Assembly (NCBI GenBank): GCA_019236485.1
Contig: JAFAIY010000280.1
Location: 1 to 23,182 of the forward strand
DNA length: 23,182 nt
Source of the DNA: Comamonas sp.
GTDB lineage: Bacteria; Pseudomonadota; Gammaproteobacteria; Burkholderiales; Burkholderiaceae_C
Direction of reading: 5' to 3'
Below are positions 6,934 to 13,246 of this stretch, in pieces (position 1 is the first letter of the stretch; each line of letters starts with the position of its first letter). Made by a program: the position numbers and the translations under genes. The notes beneath the pieces are model-generated. The model did no database searches. It was given only the letters and a program-made list of their open reading frames with translations, and had not been told where the DNA came from.

Positions 6934-8596
6934 GCTTTTGCACCCATTGTTTGACCACTTCCGCGACGCGCTCGGGCTCCTTGGCCGCCAGCGTACGCAG
7001 GTGTTCCACCATCACATCCACCTCCGAGCCCGGCGGCGGCAGGTCCACATCCTCCAGCAGCGGCACCATGGACAGCTCGGCCGACGGCCTGGCCGCGGCT
7101 TGCGGAGCCTGCAGCAGACCGGCGGCACCGGCCGCAGCGCCCAGTAGCGCGGGCTCGGCTGCCGTCGCGGCGGCAGCTCGCTGGCCTTCGCGCAGATGGC
7201 GCAGCACGCCATTGACCAGGCGCACCAGCACCACCAGCACCACCACGCCGGCCAGACTCCACAGCACCATCACGGCGATATCGAACCAGTGCGAGGGCTG
7301 CTCCCACCAGGCGGGCAGCGCCAGCGGCGCCTTGAAAGCCATGCTGGCGACGGCGATCTGATCGCCGCGCTCGGCATCCACGCCCAGGCCCACGCGCAAC
7401 AGCTTCTCCACGCGCGCCAGTTCGTCGGCGCTCCAGACCTTGGCTTTTTGCGGTGCCACGGCATCGTCCAGCATCACGGCCACATGCAGCTTGTTGATGC
7501 GCCCCTTGCCGCGCTTGACCTGCACCACGTTGCGGTCATAGGCATAGCTGCGCGAGACCGCGGCGCGGAAGTTCCCGTTGTTGGCCGCATCCTTGCTCGC
7601 GGTATCGGCCTGCACATTGACCGGGCGATTGCTCAGCGAACCCGGCACGCCCAGTGCCACGCCGCCATTGCGGTCGTTTTCCTCGCGCGTGGCCTCGCTG
7701 AGCACACGCGGGTCGCCGCTGTAGCGCTCGAAGGACTCCTCGGTACGGTCCTGGCTCAGGTCCGCCGTCACCGTCACGCGGAAATGCCCCTCGCCCACGG
7801 CAGCCATCAGCAGCTCCTGGGCGTTCTGGCGCAGCTCGGCGCTGAGCTTGCCGGCCTGCCCCTCCTGGGCCAGGGGGTCGAAGCCTTCGGACAGGTCCAC
7901 GCGCGCCGACAGGAAGTTGCCCGCCTGGTCGGTCAGCGCCACGCGCTGCGGCTCCAGGCCGGCCACGCTGCTGGCCACCATGTGGATGATGGCCGCGATC
8001 TGCTCCTGCTTGAGCTGCTGACCCGGCTTGAGCTGCAGCACCACCGAGGCCGAGCTCTTGTCGCCGGTGTTCACCACGAACGAGGACGAGCGCGCAATCG
8101 ACAGATGCACGCGGGCCGCAGCCACGGCATCGAGCGAGCCTATGCTGCGCGCCAGCTCGCCCTCCAGGCCGCGGCGGAAACGCACGTCCTGCACGAACTG
8201 GCTCACGCCCAGCGGATCGTTGCGATCCATCAGCTCCAGGCCCTCGGGCAGCTTGGCCGCCACGCCCTTGGCGGCCAGCAGCATGCGCGCACGGCCCAGG
8301 TCGGTATCGGCGACCAGCACCTGGCCGGAGTCGGGGTCCAGCCGGTATTTGAGTCCGTCGGCCTCCAGCACCGACACCACATCGGCCGTGGCCACGTTTT
8401 CGCGGGCGCCGAACAGGGGCCGGTAGTGGCCGCTGCCCTGCCACATCAGCAGCACCACCACGGCGGTCACGATGGCCGCCACCAGCACCAGGGGCAGGGC
8501 CACGCGCGCCAGGCCGGGCTGGCTGGCGAACGAGAGCGGGCCGTCCTTGCGCGACAGGCTAGAGAGACGGTTTTTCATGGAATCCAGCAACTGCAT
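6905..8596 (-). CDS. fliF: Flagellar MS-ring protein FliF
   Basis: FliF forms the MS ring in the inner membrane, the base on which the rotor and export gate are built. The 563-aa product has the expected layout: a basic N-terminus, a first membrane helix at about residues 32-52, a large periplasmic region with the YscJ/FliF ring-building motifs (such as LLAAKGVAAKLPEGLELMD and VRVHLSIAR-like AARVHLSIARSS), a second membrane helix at about 430-450, and a C-terminal FliG-binding helix reading VEHLRTLAAKEPERVAEVVK. A GAGG-like Shine-Dalgarno (GAGG, 6 nt spacing) supports the ATG at 8596 over an in-frame ATG six codons later. It follows fliE by 8 nt and overlaps fliG by 29 nt. Confidence 0.97.
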   Translation of the reverse strand: MQLLDSMKNRLSSLSRKDGPLSFASQPGLARVALPLVLVAAIVTAVVVLLMWQGSGHYRPLFGARENVATADVVSVLEADGLKYRLDPDSGQVLVADTDLGRARMLLAAKGVAAKLPEGLELMDRNDPLGVSQFVQDVRFRRGLEGELARSIGSLDAVAAARVHLSIARSSSFVVNTGDKSSASVVLQLKPGQQLKQEQIAAIIHMVASSVAGLEPQRVALTDQAGNFLSARVDLSEGFDPLAQEGQAGKLSAELRQNAQELLMAAVGEGHFRVTVTADLSQDRTEESFERYSGDPRVLSEATREENDRNGGVALGVPGSLSNRPVNVQADTASKDAANNGNFRAAVSRSYAYDRNVVQVKRGKGRINKLHVAVMLDDAVAPQKAKVWSADELARVEKLLRVGLGVDAERGDQIAVASMAFKAPLALPAWWEQPSHWFDIAVMVLWSLAGVVVLVVLVRLVNGVLRHLREGQRAAAATAAEPALLGAAAGAAGLLQAPQAAARPSAELSMVPLLEDVDLPPPGSEVDVMVEHLRTLAAKEPERVAEVVKQWVQKHGQPVGNGR

Positions 8597-8604
8597 CGCG
8601 GACC

Positions 8605-8940
8605 TCAGACCTGAAGCTTGACGACTTCGTCGACGGCGCCCATGACCTTGTTGCGCACCTGCATCAGCATGGAGAACGACAGGCCGGCTTCCTGGCTGGA
8701 GAGCATGGCGCCCACCAGGTCATCGCTGTGGCCGGCATCGACGGCGGCCATGCGGTCGGAGGCCGCACGCCCCTGGGCATCCACGGACAGCACCGCGCCC
8801 TCCATGAGGCGCAGAAAGCCGCTGCCGGAGGCGGGCTGATCGGCCGCAGGCGCGATGGGCGACTGGGCCAGCTGCGGGGCCGCCATGGGCTCGAAAGCCA
8901 CCTGGGAGCGCAGCAAAAGGCTGGAAGGTTCGATCTTCAT
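8605..8940 (-). CDS. fliE: Flagellar hook-basal body complex protein FliE
   Basis: FliE joins the MS ring and export gate to the rod. The product is 111 aa, the usual size, with a variable Ala/Pro-rich first half. The conserved C-terminus includes SSQEAGLSFSMLMQVRNKVM, where QxAxLSF and the MxQxRNKxxxAY-like pattern are family marks. It ends in a short DEVVKLQV stretch. I prefer the ATG at 8940 (MKIEPSSLL). An in-frame ATG at 8976 would add twelve atypical residues. The site before 8940 is GGGGGA, a moderate ribosome-binding match. This is the first gene of the minus-strand operon, with the shared control region immediately upstream. Confidence 0.93.
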   Translation of the reverse strand: MKIEPSSLLLRSQVAFEPMAAPQLAQSPIAPAADQPASGSGFLRLMEGAVLSVDAQGRAASDRMAAVDAGHSDDLVGAMLSSQEAGLSFSMLMQVRNKVMGAVDEVVKLQV

Positions 8941-9018
8941 CGGTGCGTCCCCCAGCCATGCCACCCGCGCATGCATGACGCGTACAGGTCGCAGCCCTCA
9001 GGGAATAAGTTGTTGCAC

Positions 9019-9034
9019 GAATAGTATACTATTC
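9019..9034. promoter_or_regulatory. Perfect 16-bp palindrome with a second dyad alongside; possible operator
   Basis: The sequence gaatagtatactattc is its own reverse complement over all 16 bases. Directly beside it, at 9036-9051, is an imperfect-spaced dyad, caatt-N6-aattg. The two dyad centres are 17 bp apart, so two dimers of a regulator could bind next to each other. Both lie about midway between the fliE and fliM starts. The regulator is unknown, and the site does not match a box I can name. Confidence 0.5.
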
Positions 9035-9070
9035 ACAATTGATACAAATTGAATCGCTTTACCAAGACAC

Positions 9071-9086
9071 TTGGATTTCATAGTGC
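9071..9086 (+). promoter_or_regulatory. Weak sigma-54-like -24/-12 element upstream of fliM
   Basis: TTGG and TGC are placed so that GG (9073-9074) and GC (9085-9086) are separated by exactly 10 bases, as sigma-54 promoters require. The intervening consensus CACG and one T of the -12 TTGC are missing. It would start a transcript about 60 bases before the fliM GTG. Lateral systems in Vibrio use the sigma-54 activator LafK, which gives some prior support, but one such match can occur by chance. Confidence 0.22.
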
Positions 9087-9154
9087 AGGCCGCATTTTTT
9101 CGCCAGAATCGCGCTGCATCACCGCCTCAAATTAAAGCGTAAAAGATATCTATT

Positions 9155-9916
9155 GTGCAGAATGCAACAGCCTTGAACCCTGTCTTGCTAGGCCGTCCGG
9201 TGCAAGCCTTCGACCAGCTGGCCCTGCTGCTGGCACAGCAGGTGCAGGCCGCGCTGCAGCGCACCGGTCACCGCCAGGTGAACCTGCACATCGCCCAGAC
9301 CCAGTTCCTGCCGCAGCGCAGCCCCGCCCCCGCCCGGATGCGGGTGCAGCTGGAGCGCGCCACGGTGCTGGCCCATATGGCGGCGCGCTACGGCTTTACC
9401 GCCGAGCCTCTGCCCCAGGGGGTTGAGGCACCTCCCGTCAGCAGCACCGAGCAGCGCATTCACGCCGCACTCGACGCCGCCGTGTGCGCGGCCGCGCAAG
9501 CCCTGTGCGCCCAGGCGCTGGCCGCGCTGCAGCAGCCACCCGCCACCACGGCCAGCGCCTGGCAGTGGCAGGCCCGGATCCGGATCGGCGACGGCGACTG
9601 GCAGCCTTTGCTGCTGACCCTGGACGCCGACACCAGCCGCACGCTGGAGCATTACGCCCTGCAGCTGCGCCGCGCCCAGCGCCCGGCCGCGGCCACCCAG
9701 GCCAAGCCGACCGTTCCCCTGCATGTGGATGTCACCGCCTGCCTGCTGGAAAAAACCGTATCCACCGCCGACATCCAGGCCCTGCGCCCGGGCAGCGTGC
9801 TGCCCATCGCCCTGGGCCGCGCCACGGTGCTGCTCAACGGCCAGGCCCTGCTGTCTGCGGCCGTAGCCGAGCACCAGGGCAAGTTGCACCTGACGGCTTT
9901 CGAGACTTTGGAGTAG
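9155..9916 (+). CDS. fliM: Short flagellar motor switch protein FliM (lateral type)
   Basis: FliM is the C-ring subunit that in primary flagella binds CheY-P. The C-terminal SpoA domain is recognisable at about residues 188-253 (LHVDVTACLLEKTVSTADIQ, then LRPGSVLPIALG and VLLNGQALLSAAVAEHQGKL). The whole protein is 253 aa, against about 330 for enteric FliM. It begins almost directly with the middle domain, with no EIDALL-type peptide. The GGxG motif that contacts FliG is also not visible; the matching region near residue 75 reads RYGFTAEP. The start is GTG; an in-frame stop at 9140 rules out anything longer and the first in-frame ATG is far downstream. The upstream ribosome-binding site is weak. 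It is the first gene of the fliMNPQR-flhBA operon. Confidence 0.85.
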   Translation: MQNATALNPVLLGRPVQAFDQLALLLAQQVQAALQRTGHRQVNLHIAQTQFLPQRSPAPARMRVQLERATVLAHMAARYGFTAEPLPQGVEAPPVSSTEQRIHAALDAAVCAAAQALCAQALAALQQPPATTASAWQWQARIRIGDGDWQPLLLTLDADTSRTLEHYALQLRRAQRPAAATQAKPTVPLHVDVTACLLEKTVSTADIQALRPGSVLPIALGRATVLLNGQALLSAAVAEHQGKLHLTAFETLE

Positions 9917-9920
9917 ACCC

Positions 9921-10259
9921 ATGGACCTGCAAGACCTGCTGGACAGCCCGGTGGACACCGGCGCCGAACTCAGCCCCCCACCCGTAGCCAGCGCCGCCGC
10001 CGCGCACCGGCTGTCGCCTTTTCTGCATCGCATTCCGGTGACGCTGACGCTGGAAGCCGGCTCGGCGCGCATCACCCTGCAGGAGCTGGCCGAGCTGGGC
10101 AGCGACAGCGTGGTGCCGCTGGACACCATGGTGGGCGAGCCCCTGACCATCAAGGTCAACGGCACGGCCATCGGCAAGGGCGAGGTCGTGGTCAGCGGCG
10201 AGGCCTACGGCCTCAAGGTGCTGGAGCTGCATGCCGAGCTGCCGGCGCTGGACCTCTGA
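9921..10259 (+). CDS. fliN: Flagellar motor switch protein FliN
   Basis: FliN forms the lower part of the C-ring and receives FliH for export. The 112-aa product has a variable Pro/Ala-rich N-terminus and one SpoA domain at about residues 38-108. It shows the usual pattern IPVTLTLEAGSARITLQEL, then GSDSVVPLDTMVGEPLTIKV and NGTAIGKGEVVV, which is a strong match to FliN. GGAG about 8 nt before the ATG supports the start, and it begins 4 nt after fliM. The next gene is fliP directly, with 19 nt between and no fliO. Confidence 0.95.
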   Translation: MDLQDLLDSPVDTGAELSPPPVASAAAAHRLSPFLHRIPVTLTLEAGSARITLQELAELGSDSVVPLDTMVGEPLTIKVNGTAIGKGEVVVSGEAYGLKVLELHAELPALDL

Positions 10260-10278
10260 GCCACACCCGACGCTTCAC

Positions 10279-11046
10279 ATGCCTGCTTCCATCCACAGGG
10301 CGCCACGCGCCCTGGTTTTCTTGGCGCTGGCCGCCGGCCTGTGGACGCTGCTGCCGCATGCGCAGGCGGCCAATATCCCGCTGCTGGAGAGCCAGCAAAG
10401 CCATGGCGTGACCCAGCTCTCGGTCAAGACCGAGGTGCTGGTGCTGATGACGCTGCTGGGCCTGCTGCCCATGATGGCCTTGATGATGACCACGTTCACG
10501 CGCTTCATCATCGTGCTGGCGCTGCTGCGCTCGGCGCTGGGCCTGCAGCAGGGCCTGCCGACGCGGGTGCTGACCGGCGTGGCGCTGATTCTGACCCTGC
10601 TGGTCATGCGCCCCGTGGGCGATCGCCTGTGGACCGAAGCCTTCGAGCCCTACGAGAAGGACAAGATCGGCCTGATCGAAGCGCTCAGGCGGGCCGAAAA
10701 ACCCATGTCCGACTTCCTGCTGGCCCAGACCCACGAGGCCGCGCTCAAGCAGGTCAGCGCCCTGGCCAAGGAAGGCCCGGTGGCCGACCCCAAGGACCAT
10801 GCGTTTACCGTCAAGGTGGCGGCCTTTGTGCTGAGCGAGCTCAAGACGGCCTTCATGATCGGCTGCGTGCTGTTCATCCCCTTTCTGGTGATCGACCTGG
10901 TCGTCTCCTCGGTGCTGATGGCCATGGGCATGATGATGCTGTCGCCGCTGGTGATCTCGCTGCCCTTCAAGATCCTGCTGTTCGTGCTGGTGGACGGCTG
11001 GTCGCTGACCGTCAACACCCTGGTCACCAGCGTGCAGGGGCTGTAG
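10279..11046 (+). CDS. fliP: Flagellar export gate protein FliP
   Basis: FliP is a core subunit of the FliPQR export gate in the MS ring. The product from 10279 is 255 aa. It starts with a cleavable-looking signal peptide (basic start, hydrophobic run ALVFLALAAGLWTLLPHAQA), as FliP normally does. The family core follows: MTLLGLLPMMALMMTTFTRF and IIVLALLRSALGLQQ, a periplasmic loop, then MIGCVLFIPFLVIDLVVSSV and MAMGMMMLSPLVISLPFKI. A start at 10231 is open in frame but would overlap fliN by 29 nt and put extra residues before the signal peptide, so I prefer 10279. No strong Shine-Dalgarno precedes either start. Confidence 0.95.
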   Translation: MPASIHRAPRALVFLALAAGLWTLLPHAQAANIPLLESQQSHGVTQLSVKTEVLVLMTLLGLLPMMALMMTTFTRFIIVLALLRSALGLQQGLPTRVLTGVALILTLLVMRPVGDRLWTEAFEPYEKDKIGLIEALRRAEKPMSDFLLAQTHEAALKQVSALAKEGPVADPKDHAFTVKVAAFVLSELKTAFMIGCVLFIPFLVIDLVVSSVLMAMGMMMLSPLVISLPFKILLFVLVDGWSLTVNTLVTSVQGL

Positions 11047-11050
11047 CGCC

Positions 11051-11320
11051 ATGACCCCCGATATCGCCGTCGACCTGCTGCTGCAAGCCATACGCCTGGT
11101 GCTGCTCATAGTCTGCGTGCTGGTGGTGCCCGGTTTGCTCACGGGTCTGCTGGTCAGCCTGTTCCAGGCGGCCACGCAGATCAACGAGCAGACGCTGAGC
11201 TTTCTGCCGCGCCTGCTGGTGACGCTGCTGGCCCTGGCCCTGAGCGCGCGCTGGCTGGTCACCCAGCTGATGGACTTCTGCGTGCGCTTCTTCCAATACG
11301 CCAGCACGCTGCTGGGCTGA
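11051..11320 (+). CDS. fliQ: Flagellar export gate protein FliQ
   Basis: FliQ is the small gate subunit. The 89-aa product has the standard length and two membrane helices (about residues 15-38 and 52-75), with the loop motif LFQAATQINEQTLSFLPRL matching the family pattern Q-A-x-T-Q-I-x-E-x-T-L-x-F-x-P. It starts 4 nt after fliP and is followed 6 nt later by fliR. The start has only a weak GGGG-like site, consistent with coupling to fliP translation. Confidence 0.96.
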   Translation: MTPDIAVDLLLQAIRLVLLIVCVLVVPGLLTGLLVSLFQAATQINEQTLSFLPRLLVTLLALALSARWLVTQLMDFCVRFFQYASTLLG

Positions 11321-11326
11321 AGCGCC

Positions 11327-12103
11327 ATGGAGCAAGGCCTCTACCCCTTTCTGCTGCACTGGCTGCAACTGCTGTGGTGGCCGTTCGCGCGCACCATGGC
11401 GCTGCTGGCCTTCGCGCCCATCTTCGGCGATGCCACCGTACCCATGCGGGTGCGCGTCATCCTCGCGCTGACCCTGGCGGTGGTGGCCCTGCCCAGCGTG
11501 GCCACGCAGGTCACGCCCGTGAACGCCCTGTCGCTGACCGCCGTGGCACTGACGCTGGAGCAGATCGCGATCGGCGCCGTGCTCGGCCTGGGACTGCAGT
11601 TTGCGGCCACGGCGCTGAACATCTTCGGCTTTCTCAGCGCCTCGCAGACCAGCCTGGCCATGGCCATGCTCAACGACCCGGTGCACGGCAGCTCGTCGGA
11701 CGCGCTGTCGCTGCTGGCCCTGCTGCTGGGCATGCTGCTGTTTTTCCTGCTCGACGTGCATCTGCTGGTGGCCGGCATTCTGGCCGCCAGCTTCGATGCC
11801 TGGCCCGTGGGCCAGAGCCTGGCTCGGCTGCAGCTGCAGACCGTGGCCTACAACGCGGGCTGGGTGTTTGCGGCCGCCTTTCTGCTGGCCACGCCCATCA
11901 TTTTTTCCGCCATGCTGGTGCAGCTGGGCTTCGGCTTCATGGCCCGCATCTCGCCCAGCCTGAACATCTTTGCGCTGGGCTTCTCCGTGGTCACGCTGTT
12001 CGGCCTGGCCATGCTGGCCTTCATGCTGCGCCATATCCCCGCGCACTATCTGCAGATGACCCAGCGCACGCTGGACATGCTGACCCAGCTGATGAAGGGC
12101 TGA
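11327..12103 (+). CDS. fliR: Flagellar export gate protein FliR
   Basis: FliR is the third gate subunit, related to SctT. The 258-aa product is very hydrophobic, with about six membrane helices and family-typical segments: ARTMALLAFAPIFGDATVPM near the N-terminus, EQIAIGAVLGLGLQFAATAL in the middle, and LVQLGFGFMARISPSLNIFA toward the end. The motif VQLGFGFMARISPSLNIF corresponds to the well-conserved LxxxxLGxxARxxPQLNxF pattern, with S in place of the usual Q. It lies 6 nt after fliQ and 3 nt before flhB, in the standard order. Confidence 0.96.
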   Translation: MEQGLYPFLLHWLQLLWWPFARTMALLAFAPIFGDATVPMRVRVILALTLAVVALPSVATQVTPVNALSLTAVALTLEQIAIGAVLGLGLQFAATALNIFGFLSASQTSLAMAMLNDPVHGSSSDALSLLALLLGMLLFFLLDVHLLVAGILAASFDAWPVGQSLARLQLQTVAYNAGWVFAAAFLLATPIIFSAMLVQLGFGFMARISPSLNIFALGFSVVTLFGLAMLAFMLRHIPAHYLQMTQRTLDMLTQLMKG

Positions 12104-12106
12104 CGC

Positions 12107-13246
12107 ATGGCCGAGAGCTCCGGCGACAAGTCCGAACAGGCTTCGGACCACAAGCTGCGCAAGATGCGCGAGGAAGGCCAGGTGGCCCGCTCGCGCGACC
12201 TGGCCACGGCCGTGGGCCTGGTGGCCACGCTGCAGGTGACGGCGCTGTTCATGCCCGACTATCTGCGCCAGTTTCACGGCCTGTTCCAGCGCGGGCTCGC
12301 CGATGCCTCCGGACCCGGCGCCATAGACAGCATGGTGGGCGCGGTCTGGGCCGACGCGGCGCGGCTGTTCCTGCAGATGCTGCTGCCGCTGTTCATCACC
12401 CCGGTGCTGACAGGCCTGGCCTCGCTGGTGCCCGGCGGCTGGCTGCTGTCGCTCAAGAACCTGCAGCCCAAGTTCGGCCGGCTGAGCCCCAAGCAGAATC
12501 TGTCCAAGTTCTTCAAGTCCAAGCATTACGGCGACCTGCTGATGGCCGTGCTCAAGGTGCTGGCCGTGGCCGGCGTGGTCTATGCGTTCTGCAAGGCCAA
12601 TATGCGCCACTTCACCGCCCTGCCCTCCATGACCCTGGACCTGGCGGTGCGCGAAGGCGTGAGCCTGTTCCTCTCGGGCGTGATGTCCATCGTCATCATC
12701 TTCGTCATCCTGGCACTGATCGACGTGCCGCTGCAGCGCTTTTTCTTTTTGCGCGGCCAGCGCATGAGCAAGCAGGAAGTCAAGGAAGAGAACAAGAGCA
12801 ACGAAGGCCGGCCCGAGGTCAAGAGCCGCATCCGCCAGATCCAGCGCCAGCTGGCCCGCCGCAGCGTGCGCGCCACCGTGCCGCAGGCCGACGCCGTCAT
12901 CGTCAACCCCGAGCACTATGCGGTTGCCGTGCGCTACGACAGCCAGCGCGCGGAGGCGCCGTTTGTGATCGCCAAGGGCGTGGACGAGATGGCTTTCTAT
13001 ATCCGCGAGATCGCGCAGCACCACCAGGTGGAGGTGGTCAGCCTGCCGCCGCTGGCGCGCGCCATCTACCACAGCAGCCAGGTCAACCAGCAGATACCCG
13101 CCGTGCTCTACCGCAGCGTGGCACAGGTGCTGCACTACGTGCTCCAGATCAAGGCCTTCCGCCAAGGCCAGCGACCCGCACGCCCCGAAATGCCGCAGGC
13201 GCTGGACGTGCCTGCCGAACTCTCCGATCCGTCCCCCGCACCATGA
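12107..13246 (+). CDS. flhB: Flagellar export switch protein FlhB
   Basis: FlhB is the export switch that changes substrate class after hook completion, through autocleavage in its cytoplasmic domain. The 379-aa product has the family start (SSGDKSEQASDHKLRKMREE, near EKTEKPTxxRxxxAREKGQ), four membrane helices, and the cytoplasmic domain with NPEH at residues 267-270 in place of the usual NPTH. The cleavage Asn-Pro and His are kept; the third residue differs. Downstream is AVAVRYDSQRAEAPFVIAKG, a well-conserved stretch. It is 3 nt after fliR and overlaps flhA as ATGA. Confidence 0.96.
   Translation: MAESSGDKSEQASDHKLRKMREEGQVARSRDLATAVGLVATLQVTALFMPDYLRQFHGLFQRGLADASGPGAIDSMVGAVWADAARLFLQMLLPLFITPVLTGLASLVPGGWLLSLKNLQPKFGRLSPKQNLSKFFKSKHYGDLLMAVLKVLAVAGVVYAFCKANMRHFTALPSMTLDLAVREGVSLFLSGVMSIVIIFVILALIDVPLQRFFFLRGQRMSKQEVKEENKSNEGRPEVKSRIRQIQRQLARRSVRATVPQADAVIVNPEHYAVAVRYDSQRAEAPFVIAKGVDEMAFYIREIAQHHQVEVVSLPPLARAIYHSSQVNQQIPAVLYRSVAQVLHYVLQIKAFRQGQRPARPEMPQALDVPAELSDPSPAP

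Larger units (their letters stand above)
8941..9154. promoter_or_regulatory. Divergent control region between fliE and fliM
   Basis: This 214-bp gap separates the two divergent flagellar operons and is much richer in A and T than the genes on either side, especially from about 9001 to 9060 and from 9131 to 9154. It holds the palindrome at 9019-9034, a second dyad at 9036-9051 and a partial sigma-54-like element at 9071-9086. Divergent transcription requires promoters for both operons here. I could not identify a convincing sigma-70 promoter on either strand: TATACT occurs on both strands inside the palindrome but lacks a well-placed -35 partner. Confidence 0.7.

Noticed and set aside
5071..6954. 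627-residue plus-strand open frame opposite fliH and fliG
   Set aside because: Same pattern: antisense, low complexity, no domain. The minus-strand FliH and FliG explain the DNA.
11024..13165. 713-residue minus-strand open frame opposite fliQ, fliR and flhB
   Set aside because: It is His/Gln-rich with no recognisable domain and lies fully antisense to well-supported genes, so it is a GC-driven shadow.
11374..13242. Upstream extension of the flhA reading frame to over 1300 residues
   Set aside because: It lies out of frame across fliR and flhB, both of which have clear family motifs. The extension is Gly/Ala/Arg-rich noise typical of high-GC open frames, and 13243 gives the normal FlhA length.
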